From Demequina silvatica (GTDB lineage: Bacteria; Actinomycetota; Actinomycetes; Actinomycetales; Demequinaceae), in assembly GCF_000971215.1 (NCBI RefSeq), contig NZ_BBMA01000002.1:1-64000 (forward strand): DNA of 64,000 nucleotides, read 5' to 3'. The position numbers and the translations under genes were made by a program. The first letter of the stretch is position 1; the number at the start of each line of letters is the position of its first letter. Of this stretch, positions 1-9,868 are shown one piece after another. The notes beneath the pieces are model-generated. The model had not been told where the DNA came from, ran no database searches, and saw only the letters and a list, made by a program, of their open reading frames with translations.

Positions 1-77
1 GATCCGGGCTGTTCGCACGGCGTGGCGCGCGTGAATCCGTGCGGAGCGTATTGATCCCGAGACGAATGGCGACCGGT

Positions 78-98
78 ACCGGGGGCATCGTCCCCGGT
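78..98. repeat. Dispersed-motif copy inside a small hairpin upstream of hisN
   Basis: ACCGGGG and CCCCGGT form a 7-bp perfect stem around the loop GCATCGT. The loop and right arm contain GCATCGTCCCC (85-95), which is 11 of the 12 core bases of the dispersed motif in reverse orientation. It lies just upstream of the candidate hisN -10 box, so it could be the end of an upstream transcription unit or part of the promoter region. No U-tract is visible. Confidence 0.45.
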
Positions 99-103
99 AG
101 GTT
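98..103 (+). promoter_or_regulatory. Candidate -10 box of a leaderless hisN transcript
   Basis: TAGGTT is followed by exactly six bases and then the ATG at 110. This is the spacing expected if transcription begins on the start codon. No Shine-Dalgarno sequence is visible before the ATG, which fits. The -35 region is not recognisable. Confidence 0.4.
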
Positions 104-109
104 GAAGCC

Positions 110-895
110 ATGACGGACGCCCCCTACGCCGACGACCTGCTGCTCGCCCTTGCGATCGCGGACGAGGTGGACCGCCTCACCCTCGCGAACTTCGCGACCG
201 GGGAGCTCACGGTCGAGACCAAGCCCGACGACACGCCGGTGACCGCGGTGGACCGGGCCGCCGAGCGGATCGCGCGCGACGCCATCGCGCAGCACCGCCC
301 GGAGGACGCGTTCGTGGGCGAGGAGTACGGCACCACCGGCACGGCCGCGCGCCGGTGGGTGGTGGACCCGATCGATGGGACCAAGAACTTCATCCGCGAC
401 GTACCCGTGTGGGCGACGCTCATCGCGCTGCTCGACGGGGACGACGTGGTGGTGGGCGTGGTGAGCGCGCCCGCGCTGCACCGGCGCTGGTTCGCGGCGC
501 GCGGCCAAGGGGCGTGGCTGGGGGCCTCGGAGGCGACCGCGCGGCGGATCACCGTGTCGGGCGTCGACGCGCTGGGCGAGGCCTCGCTGTCCTACTCGGA
601 CCTGTCGGAGTGGCGGGAGTTCGGCCGGTTGGACGCCTTCATGGGCCTCATGGACGCCGTGTGGCGCACCCGCGGGTACGGGGACTTCTGGAGCTACATG
701 ATGGTCGCGGAGGGCGCCGTCGACATCGCCGTCGAGCCCGAGCTCGAGCTGTACGACATGGCCGCGCTGGTGCCGATCGTCGAGGAGGCGGGCGGCCGCT
801 TCACCGGCGTCGACGGCACGCCTGGCCCGCACGGCGGCAACGCGCTGGTCACCAACGGCCTGCTCCACGACGAGGTGCTGCGCCGCCTCGCCTGA
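110..895 (+). CDS. hisN: Histidinol-phosphatase, inositol monophosphatase family (HisN)
   Basis: A 261-aa member of the inositol monophosphatase superfamily. Metal-binding motifs are visible: E71/E72 in VGEEYG, the DPIDGT motif at 86-91 and a C-terminal YDMAA motif around 215-219, equivalent to the family's WDxAA. Length and the sequence VDPIDGTKNF fit actinobacterial HisN, which dephosphorylates L-histidinol phosphate in histidine synthesis. A general inositol-1-phosphatase role cannot be excluded from sequence alone. It is a single gene, convergent with the DUF6912 gene; no his genes are in view. The ATG was chosen because of the -10 box placed for a leaderless start. Confidence 0.85.
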   Translation: MTDAPYADDLLLALAIADEVDRLTLANFATGELTVETKPDDTPVTAVDRAAERIARDAIAQHRPEDAFVGEEYGTTGTAARRWVVDPIDGTKNFIRDVPVWATLIALLDGDDVVVGVVSAPALHRRWFAARGQGAWLGASEATARRITVSGVDALGEASLSYSDLSEWREFGRLDAFMGLMDAVWRTRGYGDFWSYMMVAEGAVDIAVEPELELYDMAALVPIVEEAGGRFTGVDGTPGPHGGNALVTNGLLHDEVLRRLA

Positions 896-909
896 CCGCG
901 CCGCGCGAG

Positions 910-1350
910 TCAGGCCGGCTTGAGGTGACGCAGCTCCGAGGAGTCGTACCAGAGCAGGTCGCGCTCCTCGAGGGAGTCGAGCGCGTCCTCGTCCCCGCCG
1001 ACCGCGGCGCGCACATCCCCGGCGGCATCCGCCTCGTCGACGAAGGCGCACGCGATCGCGGAGGCGGGGATGCGCCCCTGCACGCGCACCGCGGCGGGAT
1101 GCAGGTCGGGGTCCGCCTCGCATTCGGCGCGCGTGAGCTCCGCGACCACCACCACGCGCAGCGGCGACCCGACCTCGATGACGGACGCGCGGGCGGCGAC
1201 GTCCCGGGCGATCTCCGCGAGCTCGTCCGCGTCGTCGGAGTCCACGATCTCGAGCAGGCGCTCCGTCACCGCGTAGGCGATCGGCGGCTCCCACAGCCCG
1301 TCGGCACAGCGAGGAAGGTCATCGACGGTGGCGGGGATGTACACGCGCAT
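910..1350 (-). CDS. DUF6912 family protein of unknown function
   Basis: A 146-aa soluble, acidic protein beginning MRVYIPATVDDL, the opening I associate with the actinobacterial DUF6912 family. No catalytic motif, signal peptide or membrane segment is visible. Its start lies only four bases after the stop of the CpaE-like gene on the same strand, so it is probably the last gene of the SAF-CpaE transcript. Function is unknown. The call rests on the N-terminal pattern, length and neighbourhood. Confidence 0.7.
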   Translation of the reverse strand: MRVYIPATVDDLPRCADGLWEPPIAYAVTERLLEIVDSDDADELAEIARDVAARASVIEVGSPLRVVVVAELTRAECEADPDLHPAAVRVQGRIPASAIACAFVDEADAAGDVRAAVGGDEDALDSLEERDLLWYDSSELRHLKPA

Positions 1351-1354
1351 GCCG

Positions 1355-2527
1355 TCAGTCTGTCACCGTCGCGGGCGCGCCACGCGAGGCGCGCGCGTCG
1401 GTCACCACGGCCGCGCCCATGGACGCGATCGCGCGCCGGAGCGGCGACCGCGGGGCCGCCTCCGCGAGCGTGCGGCCGTCCCGCGCGGCGGCGTCGCACG
1501 CGCGCGGATCCCACGGCAGCGGCCACACCTCGCTGACGCCCGCGTGCCGACCGAGCGCCGCCGCGATCGCGTCCTCGGGCCGGGCCCCGGCGACGGAGGC
1601 GCGGATGCGGTTGACCGCCACCACCGGCGTGGGTCCCTCGCGGTCGAGCAGCAGGTGGACCAGACGCACCAGCTGGTGCGGCTCGGCTCCCCCGACCGCG
1701 ATCACCGCGTCCGCCTCGGCGAGGCCCGCGAGCGTGGCATCGTCCCTGCGCGGGCCCATGGTCGCGGGGCCCGCGCCCGCCTCCGCGGCGGCCGCGACGT
1801 CGAGCACCACCACGTCCGCGACCGCCCGCAGCGCCGGCCACAGCCGCTCGAGCGCGGGCGCCGTGACCTCGGGCCAACGCGCCGCGCGCGTGAGGCCCGT
1901 GACCACGCGCAGCCGCGGCTCCACCTCGAGCGCATGGCGCTCCAGCAGCGAGCCAGGGTCCTCGCCGCGCGCGGCTGCGCGGGCGACCGAGGCGATGCCC
2001 GGCGCCTCGTCGGCGAGGCCCAGCATCGAGGAGATCGACGCGCCGTACGTGTCCAGGTCGACCAGCAGCACGCGCTCCCCGGCGAGCGCCGCCTCGGCCG
2101 CGAGGTTGACCGCGACCGTGGTACGGCCCGGCGCCCCGCCCGTGCCCCATACGGCGACCACCACGCCGTCGCCCGGCGTGGGCGGCGGCAGGAACTCGGG
2201 CGCGGGCGTGTCGACGGCGGCGAGCACCGCCTCGGCCAGCTCACCGTCCGCGACGGCGATGCCCAGCGCCTCGAGCCGGGGCGCGGCACCGACGCCGACG
2301 ATCCCGGCGCCCGCCTGCCGCATCGCGGCCACCGCGTCCGCGTCGAGATGGGGCTGCTCGGACAGCACCACCACGGTGCCCAGCCCGGCGCGCACCACCG
2401 CGACGGCCTCGGCGAGGTCCGCGCAGCGCCGCACCACCGTGAGGCGGGGGTGCGCGTCCACCTCCGCGACCACGCGCACCTCCGCGTCGCCGCGCACCGC
2501 CACCACCACGCCGAGCGGCGCGCTCAC
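1355..2527 (-). CDS. CpaE-like MinD/ParA-family ATPase
   Basis: A 390-aa protein. Residues 1-110 look like a degenerate receiver-like domain. From about 122 there is a MinD/ParA ATPase fold with a deviant P-loop GTGGAPGRTT (128-137) and a Walker-B-like VLLVDLDT (153-160). The P-loop carries Arg where the canonical Lys is expected, a form I associate with actinobacterial CpaE relatives. In Flp/Tad pilus systems CpaE helps localise the apparatus. The GTG start overlaps the TGA of the SAF gene (GTGA), so the two are translationally coupled. No CpaF, TadB or TadC gene is nearby, so the pair is orphaned. A much longer open frame extends upstream but is only read-through of a stop-poor frame across the SAF gene. 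Confidence 0.75.
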   Translation of the reverse strand: MSAPLGVVVAVRGDAEVRVVAEVDAHPRLTVVRRCADLAEAVAVVRAGLGTVVVLSEQPHLDADAVAAMRQAGAGIVGVGAAPRLEALGIAVADGELAEAVLAAVDTPAPEFLPPPTPGDGVVVAVWGTGGAPGRTTVAVNLAAEAALAGERVLLVDLDTYGASISSMLGLADEAPGIASVARAAARGEDPGSLLERHALEVEPRLRVVTGLTRAARWPEVTAPALERLWPALRAVADVVVLDVAAAAEAGAGPATMGPRRDDATLAGLAEADAVIAVGGAEPHQLVRLVHLLLDREGPTPVVAVNRIRASVAGARPEDAIAAALGRHAGVSEVWPLPWDPRACDAAARDGRTLAEAAPRSPLRRAIASMGAAVVTDARASRGAPATVTD

Positions 2528-3126
2528 GCGGTCCCCACCACCGCGACCTCGGCGGCGCCGGACAGGGCGTCGAGCAGCAGGCCCACCTGGTCCGCAGGCA
2601 CCACCACGTAGACGGTCTCGCCGCCGAGCCCGAAGGATCCCTCCTCGCGGTCGACCGCGGAGACGGGCAGCGACTCCCCGACGCGCTCGGAGGAGCCGGC
2701 CTCGGGCGTCACCCAGACGTCGACCACCGAGCCCGCGTCCACGCCCTCCGCGACCGGCGCCGTGGTGACCACCGCGACGGGGCGCCCGTCGACGTCCTCG
2801 CGCGCGGCCACCGCGCCGGCGGGCACCAGCTCGCCCGCGCCCACGGCGCGCGTCACCACCGCCCCGAACGGCGCCTGTTCCGGCGCCTCGAGGTAGCCGT
2901 CGCCCACGCGCACGTGCGCGACCGCGAGGTTGGACTCGTCCAGCACCGTGCCAGGAGCAAGGTCCGTCGCGGCGGCGTACACGGGCGCCGTGCGGTCCGC
3001 GCCGCGCAGCAGCGCGGCCACGCCGATCACCGCCACCACGATCAGCAGCACCCCGACGATGAGTCGGGGGTCGCGCCACCCCGGCGGCCTCAGCCTCGCG
3101 GCGACCGCCTGCACCTGCTCGCCCAT
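2524..3126 (-). CDS. SAF-domain membrane-anchored protein (RcpC/CpaB-like)
   Basis: About 200 aa with one membrane segment near the N terminus (LIVGVLLIVVAVIGVAALL) followed by an SAF domain (about residues 45-110, containing LAPGTVLDESNLAVAHV). This architecture is typical of CpaB/RcpC pilus-assembly proteins and related SAF proteins. I chose the ATG at 3126 because a run of seven G lies upstream at good spacing; an ATG at 3162 would add 12 residues but has a weak ribosome-binding site. It is translationally coupled to the CpaE-like ATPase. A role in a reduced Flp-like surface structure is inference, since no pilin or secretion ATPase is visible. Confidence 0.72.
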   Translation of the reverse strand: MGEQVQAVAARLRPPGWRDPRLIVGVLLIVVAVIGVAALLRGADRTAPVYAAATDLAPGTVLDESNLAVAHVRVGDGYLEAPEQAPFGAVVTRAVGAGELVPAGAVAAREDVDGRPVAVVTTAPVAEGVDAGSVVDVWVTPEAGSSERVGESLPVSAVDREEGSFGLGGETVYVVVPADQVGLLLDALSGAAEVAVVGTA

Positions 3127-3223
3127 CGGCACCCCCCCATTGCCGCCGGATACCGCCATCATGCCTGGTGAAAGCCTTCGCGTGAAGTCCTGTGGACAGC
3201 GGGCATGCGCGACGGCGCCGTGT

Positions 3224-3229
3224 CACAAT
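3224..3229 (+). promoter_or_regulatory. Candidate -10 box of a leaderless HTH gene
   Basis: CACAAT ends six bases before the GTG at 3236, and no ribosome-binding site precedes that GTG. The spacing suggests a transcript starting at or next to the start codon. The -35 is not obvious. Confidence 0.35.
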
Positions 3230-3235
3230 GGCCGG

Positions 3236-3448
3236 GTGCCTCCGCGGTTCCTCAAGCTCAGCGACGTTCAGGAGATCCTCAACATCTCCTCGCCCCAGGC
3301 CTACGCCCTGGTGCGGTCGGGCGACCTCCCCGCGATCCAGGTGGGCGGACGCGGGCAGTGGCGCGTCGAGGAGGAGCAGCTCGAGGCGTACATCGCGCGC
3401 CAGTACGCGCTCGCCAAGGAGCACCTCAAGGAGCGCGAGACCCGCTGA
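3236..3448 (+). CDS. Small excisionase/MerR-type helix-turn-helix DNA-binding protein
   Basis: A 70-aa protein that is essentially one winged helix-turn-helix: FLKLSDVQEILNISSPQAYA (helix-turn-helix), then LPAIQVGGRGQWRVEEEQLE (wing and recognition), then a basic C-terminal helix. This is the layout of the AlpA/excisionase/MerR-like small DNA-binding domain. No phage or integrase gene is nearby, so it is more likely a chromosomal regulator than an excisionase. It lies divergent from the SAF gene with about 110 bases between. The GTG was chosen because the protein begins right at the conserved VPPRFLKL and a -10 box sits just upstream. Confidence 0.75.
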   Translation: MPPRFLKLSDVQEILNISSPQAYALVRSGDLPAIQVGGRGQWRVEEEQLEAYIARQYALAKEHLKERETR

Positions 3449-3455
3449 CCCGGCC

Positions 3456-3962
3456 CTAGCGGGCGCGCACCGAGAGCAGCGCGGCTGACGCGATCGCGAC
3501 CGGCCCCGCGTCCGTCATCAGGTCGAGGTGGTCGGCGCCCACCGCCCCGATGTACCCGCGCCAGCGCCCGCCGTCCGTCTCGACCGTGACGGCGAGACCC
3601 GGCTCGGCCAGCTCGCGCAGCGCCGCGGCCACCGTGAGCCGGCGCCGCACCTCGCCGAGCACCGCCGCGGCATGCCCCAGGCCGTCCGCCGCCGCCACCG
3701 CGGCGAGCGGCACCAGCACCTGACCGTCGCCGGCGTCGATCAGCACCCACGCGCCCGCGACGTCGGCGACCGTGCCGCGCACCTCCGTGCCGCCGCGCAG
3801 GACCAGGCGCACGGGACCGCCGTGGTGCGCCGCGAGGCGCCCGGCGAGCGTGACCGACGCGCGCTCGTCGCGCGTGCGCTCCTCGATCTCGACGTCGACG
3901 TCGGCGCGCTCGGCCGCCTCGAGCCTCGACTCGAGGTCCGCGAACAGCAGCTCCCAACGCAT
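3456..3962 (-). CDS. Conserved actinobacterial protein of unknown function
   Basis: A 168-aa soluble protein starting MRWELLFADLESRLEAAERA. The N-terminal half is an acidic helix. The rest is beta-rich with two GTVADVAGAWVLIDAG / YIGAVGADHLDLMTDAG segments that look like small barrel strands, perhaps a PRC- or Sm-like fold. No catalytic motif or membrane segment. I recognise the type as common near secA in actinobacteria but cannot give a function. It ends eight bases from the convergent HTH gene and is divergent from the LysM gene, sharing a 117-base AT-rich control region. Confidence 0.6.
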   Translation of the reverse strand: MRWELLFADLESRLEAAERADVDVEIEERTRDERASVTLAGRLAAHHGGPVRLVLRGGTEVRGTVADVAGAWVLIDAGDGQVLVPLAAVAAADGLGHAAAVLGEVRRRLTVAAALRELAEPGLAVTVETDGGRWRGYIGAVGADHLDLMTDAGPVAIASAALLSVRAR

Positions 3963-4043
3963 GGCGCCACGCTAGCGCCCGCGTCCACAGGCCGCCCGTT
4001 CCGGTGGACAAATCGGACAGCACTGAGATACACCAGGTGATAG

Positions 4044-4063
4044 CAAACACCATCAAACAACAT
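4044..4063. promoter_or_regulatory. 10-bp direct repeat in the AT-rich region before the LysM gene
   Basis: CAAACACCAT and CAAACAACAT are adjacent 10-base repeats with one mismatch, in a strikingly AT-rich patch (about 4005-4080) of an otherwise GC-rich window. One helical turn per repeat would suit a head-to-tail DNA-binding protein such as a MerR/BldC-like regulator. That assignment is inference. Confidence 0.4.
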
Positions 4064-4079
4064 CTAACGGGAGCAAATC

Positions 4080-4796
4080 ATGCAGACGGAGGGGACGATG
4101 CGGGGGCCGGGGACCACGGGCACGCCGCGGCGGTCGCGGGCCGGCACGGGCGCGGCCTGGGCGTCCCTCGCCGGGACGGCGGCGGCCCTCGGGGCTGCCA
4201 CCGCGGCGTCCGCGCTGGCGTGGCAGACGGCGCAGCGCGTCGACTGGCGGATGTGGTCCGCCGCCGACGCTGTGCTGGTGGGCGCGGGCGCGGTGGCCGC
4301 GCTCGCTGCGACGCGGTTCCTGATCGAGGTCGCCGCCGCGCTCGGCGCGATCGCGCGCGGCGTCGCGGCCCCGCGCTGGACCGGCCGCCTCGCGCGGGCC
4401 ACCGCGGCGGCGCTCGCCGCCACCCTGCTCGGGGCCGGCGCCGCGCAGGCCGCGGACCCTCCCCCCTCCGCGGGCTGGCTCCCCGCCCAGGGCGCCGCCG
4501 CGTCCGTCCCCTGGACCCCGGCGACGGAGACGCCCGGCCCCGCGCGCATCGTCCCTACGCCCGCCCGTCCGGACCGGTCGCGGGAGCCAGGGGGCGCGGT
4601 CCACGTGGTCGCCCCCGGCGAGTCGCTCTGGTCCATCACCGCGGACGCGCTCGACACCGCGGAGGCGGCGGCGGTCGCGGAGGCCTGGCCCGCGCTCTAC
4701 CGCGCGAACCGCGAGGCGATCGGCGAGGATCCGGGCCTCATCCACCCCGGGCAGCGGCTCGCGTTGCCCGCGCCCCTCACGGGCGGCGCACGGTGA
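4080..4796 (+). CDS. Membrane protein with a C-terminal LysM peptidoglycan-binding domain
   Basis: A 238-aa protein with two or three hydrophobic segments (about 20-45, 58-85 and 100-122), a Pro-rich linker and a C-terminal LysM domain (about 175-232; HVVAPGESLWSIT ... LIHPGQRLALP). LysM binds peptidoglycan GlcNAc, so the domain should face the wall. The ATG is preceded by CGGGAG at seven bases. A copy of the dispersed motif lies inside codons 4-10 and encodes GTMRGPG. The last codon overlaps the GTG of the next gene (GTGA). The neighbouring Rv3235-like gene and secA suggest an envelope role. Confidence 0.75.
   Translation: MQTEGTMRGPGTTGTPRRSRAGTGAAWASLAGTAAALGAATAASALAWQTAQRVDWRMWSAADAVLVGAGAVAALAATRFLIEVAAALGAIARGVAAPRWTGRLARATAAALAATLLGAGAAQAADPPPSAGWLPAQGAAASVPWTPATETPGPARIVPTPARPDRSREPGGAVHVVAPGESLWSITADALDTAEAAAVAEAWPALYRANREAIGEDPGLIHPGQRLALPAPLTGGAR
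4091..4110 (+). repeat. Dispersed 20-bp motif, perfect copy
   Basis: GGGGACGATGCGGGGGCCGG, fully matching the consensus GGGGACGATGCGSSGGCCGG. It sits in the first codons of the LysM gene. The same 20-mer occurs in reverse orientation at 14859-14878. Confidence 0.7.
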
Positions 4797-5185
4797 GCGC
4801 CGAGCCGGCCTGGGCGCCGCGCCCGGCCCGCCGCGACGTGTACGGCCGCCGGCGGCCCACGCTCGGCGACCCGACGCCGTTGGCGTGCACCGTGGCCCTC
4901 ACCGCGATCGAGGTGGCGCACGGCGGGGACGGGATCGACACGCTGCTGCGGTGGGTCACGCCGGAGGTGCGGGAGAGCCTCGCGCGTCAGCACTCGATCG
5001 CCAGGCGCACGGGCAGCCGGGGCGGCACCGAGGCGAGCATCCTGCGCGCCCGCGCGTGCCGGGTCTCGCGGGGCGCCGCCGAGATCGCTGCCGTCGCGAT
5101 GATCGGCAGCCGCGCGCACGCCGTCGCGATCCGGCTCGAGGACCTGGCCGGACGGTGGGTCATCACGGTGCTCGACATCGGGTGA
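4793..5185 (+). CDS. Rv3235-family protein
   Basis: A 130-aa soluble protein. The N terminus is basic and Pro/Ala-rich; the body (about 38-130) contains LRWVTPEVRESLARQHSIARR and ends AIRLEDLAGRWVITVLDIG, the pattern of the actinobacterial Rv3235 family, which is commonly encoded beside secA. The family has no established biochemical activity known to me; a link to export is inferred only from conserved position. The GTG start overlaps the LysM stop (GTGA). It converges with secA and a strong hairpin lies between them. Confidence 0.78.
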   Translation: MSAEPAWAPRPARRDVYGRRRPTLGDPTPLACTVALTAIEVAHGGDGIDTLLRWVTPEVRESLARQHSIARRTGSRGGTEASILRARACRVSRGAAEIAAVAMIGSRAHAVAIRLEDLAGRWVITVLDIG

Positions 5186-5197
5186 GCTCGGACGCGG

Positions 5198-5231
5198 CGA
5201 GGGCGGCACCCCTGTCGGGATGCCGCCCTCG
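5198..5231. terminator. Hairpin terminator between convergent Rv3235-family gene and secA
   Basis: CGAGGGCGGCA pairs perfectly with TGCCGCCCTCG (11 bp), and a further CCC/GGG pairing closes the loop. It lies 12 bases after the Rv3235-family stop and 19 bases beyond the secA stop, so it can serve both strands. Confidence 0.7.
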
Positions 5232-5250
5232 TGGCGTCGGGGACGGGGCC

Positions 5251-8088
<2,838 letters not shown>

Positions 8089-8134
8089 GTCGCGCTCCTC
8101 GCAAGCCTGTACAGTCCCCGACCATCGTAGGCGG

Positions 8135-9025
8135 TCAGTGGATGCTCTCCGGCTCGTCTCGCTGTGGGCGCAACAGCACCACCGCGGTCGCCAGGAGCGC
8201 ACCGCCGGCGGCCCCGCCCCAGCCCAGGCTCTCCTGCAGGACGATCGCGCCGAGCACCGCCGCCACCAGGGGCTCGAGCAGCGACACGATGGTCGCCACG
8301 AACGGCGGCACGGTGGCGAGGCCGCCCAGGTAGGCGACGTACGCGAGCGCGGTCGACACGATGCCGAGCGCGAGCGCGTATCCCCACGCGGTGGCCCCGG
8401 CGGGTGCGCCCCAGCCGAGCACCAGCGCGACGGGGATCAGCAGCACCCCGCCCGCCGCGAAGGACAGCGCGGTGAGCCGCGCGGCGCCCAGCCCGGGCAC
8501 GGGCTCGCGGTTGACCACCGTCACCCCCGCGAAGGCGGCGCCGGTCACCACCGCGACCAGCACGCCCAGCAGCGCGCGATCGCCCACGCTCAGCGAGGAT
8601 CCGAGCAGCGCCCCGAGGCCGGCGACCGCGAGGGCCAGCGCGAGCACGCGCCTCCCCGCCGGGCGGTCGCCGCGCCGCAGCCAGTCCCACAACGCCACCC
8701 ACACGGGGGCCGAGCCGATCGCGACGAGCGTCGCGAGGCCCACGCCCGCGAGGGTGACGGCGGTGAAGTACAGCACCTCGAACACCGCGGTGAGCGAACC
8801 TGTCGCGAGGATGCGCACCACCATCGCCCGATCGAGGGACCGGAGCGCCAGGGCACGACGCGCCAGCAGCCAAGCCGTGAGCGCGACGCCCGCGATGAGC
8901 ATGCGCCACATCGCGACCGAGGCGGGCGGGACGTCGCTCTCCTCCGCGAGGAGCGTCCCCAGCAGCCCGCCGGTGCCCCACAGGGTCGCGGCCAGGACGA
9001 CGGAAAGGAAATGGCGGGGCTGCAC
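8135..9025 (-). CDS. EamA/DMT-family transporter
   Basis: A 296-aa protein with about ten hydrophobic segments arranged as two EamA repeats (about 6-140 and 150-285); opening [20 protein letters not shown] is typical of the family. Drug/metabolite exporters of this group move amino acids, sugars or small metabolites; the substrate cannot be read from sequence. The GTG start falls within the hpf terminator-like hairpin, so initiation could be affected by that structure. It lies between hpf and secA on the same strand, 46 bases before the secA start. Confidence 0.85.
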   Translation of the reverse strand: MQPRHFLSVVLAATLWGTGGLLGTLLAEESDVPPASVAMWRMLIAGVALTAWLLARRALALRSLDRAMVVRILATGSLTAVFEVLYFTAVTLAGVGLATLVAIGSAPVWVALWDWLRRGDRPAGRRVLALALAVAGLGALLGSSLSVGDRALLGVLVAVVTGAAFAGVTVVNREPVPGLGAARLTALSFAAGGVLLIPVALVLGWGAPAGATAWGYALALGIVSTALAYVAYLGGLATVPPFVATIVSLLEPLVAAVLGAIVLQESLGWGGAAGGALLATAVVLLRPQRDEPESIH

Positions 9026-9055
9026 CCGGCGAATCTAGCCGGAAGCAGCCCCGCC
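9013..9055 (-). terminator. Two-tier hairpin after hpf, overlapping the EamA start
   Basis: GGCGGGGCTGC (9013-9023) pairs with GCAGCCCCGCC (9045-9055), 11 bp perfect, and inside it CCGGC (9026-9030) pairs with GCCGG (9038-9042). It directly follows the hpf stop. The EamA GTG at 9025 lies within it, so read-through mRNA would hide the EamA initiation site. Confidence 0.65.
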
Positions 9056-9065
9056 GCGACAGCGA

Positions 9066-9713
9066 TCAGGCGGTCTCGCGAGACTCCTCGGTCTCGCCCT
9101 GCTCGAGGTGGATCACCCCGTAGGTCCAGCCGCGCCGGCGGTACACCGCCGAGGCCAGGCCGGTGTCCGCGTCATGGAAGAGGAAGAAGTCGTGACCCAC
9201 CAGCTCCATCTGGTCGAGCGCGTCGGCGACGCTCATGGGCGCGGCCGCGTGGGTCTTGGAACGGATGACGATGGGGGTGCCGTCGATCGGGATCTCGCGG
9301 TGCGAGCCCTCCGGCGCGCCCTCCCACGCCTCGACGCTGGCGGCGCGCTCGTCGGCGTCGGCCGCGTCGGGCGCCGGCGCGGGCACCGTGTGCAGCCCGG
9401 CCTTGCCCTGGTGGCGGTGCGCCTTGCGCTCGTGCAGCTTGCGCAGCTGCTCCACCAGCTTCTGCATGGCTCCGTCGAGGGCCACGAAGCGGTCCTCCGC
9501 CGCGGCCTCCGCACGCACCACTCCGCGTCCGCGCACCGTGATCTCGACGCGCTCGCGGTCGTTGGCGTGCTTGGGATTCCTCTCATGGACCACATGAACG
9601 TCCGCTCGGGTCGCCCGAGGGGCGAGGGCTTCGACCTTCTCCATCTTCTCGAAGATCTTCTGCCGCATGTCCTCGGAGACCTTGGTGTGACGTCCCACGA
9701 TGGCGATGTCCAT
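9066..9713 (-). CDS. hpf: Ribosome hibernation-promoting factor, long form (HPF/RaiA)
   Basis: A 215-aa long-type HPF. N-terminal domain (1-100; MDIAIVGRHTKVSEDMRQKI ... VEITVRGRGVVRAE) binds the 30S decoding region. A charged linker follows, then the C-terminal dimerisation domain (about 150-210; PMSVADALDQMELVGHDFFL). Long HPF dimerises 70S ribosomes to 100S in stationary phase. AAGGAG lies eight bases before the ATG. The roughly 155-base leader upstream contains a GGCCCC/GGGGCC hairpin near 9736-9756, possibly a 5' UTR structure. Context next to secA and comF matches the Rv3240c-Rv3242c order. Confidence 0.93.
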   Translation of the reverse strand: MDIAIVGRHTKVSEDMRQKIFEKMEKVEALAPRATRADVHVVHERNPKHANDRERVEITVRGRGVVRAEAAAEDRFVALDGAMQKLVEQLRKLHERKAHRHQGKAGLHTVPAPAPDAADADERAASVEAWEGAPEGSHREIPIDGTPIVIRSKTHAAAPMSVADALDQMELVGHDFFLFHDADTGLASAVYRRRGWTYGVIHLEQGETEESRETA

Positions 9714-9868
9714 GACGAAAACTCCTTCACTGTCGCTGGGGCCCCGCAGGGGCCAGGGGCAAGGTGGCGGCGCTTGTCACGCCTGCTGCATCACCTCCTC
9801 GCCATGAAGGTGTCCGACGTCCGTCGTCGTCCTGGACCTCCTACCCTAGCGCGCGTTCCGAGGGTGCG

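Noticed and set aside
1355..3424. A single 689-codon open frame on the minus strand
   Set aside because: Only the part from 2527 down codes for the CpaE-like ATPase. The upstream part is another frame of the SAF gene and reads as Arg/Gly-rich shadow sequence.
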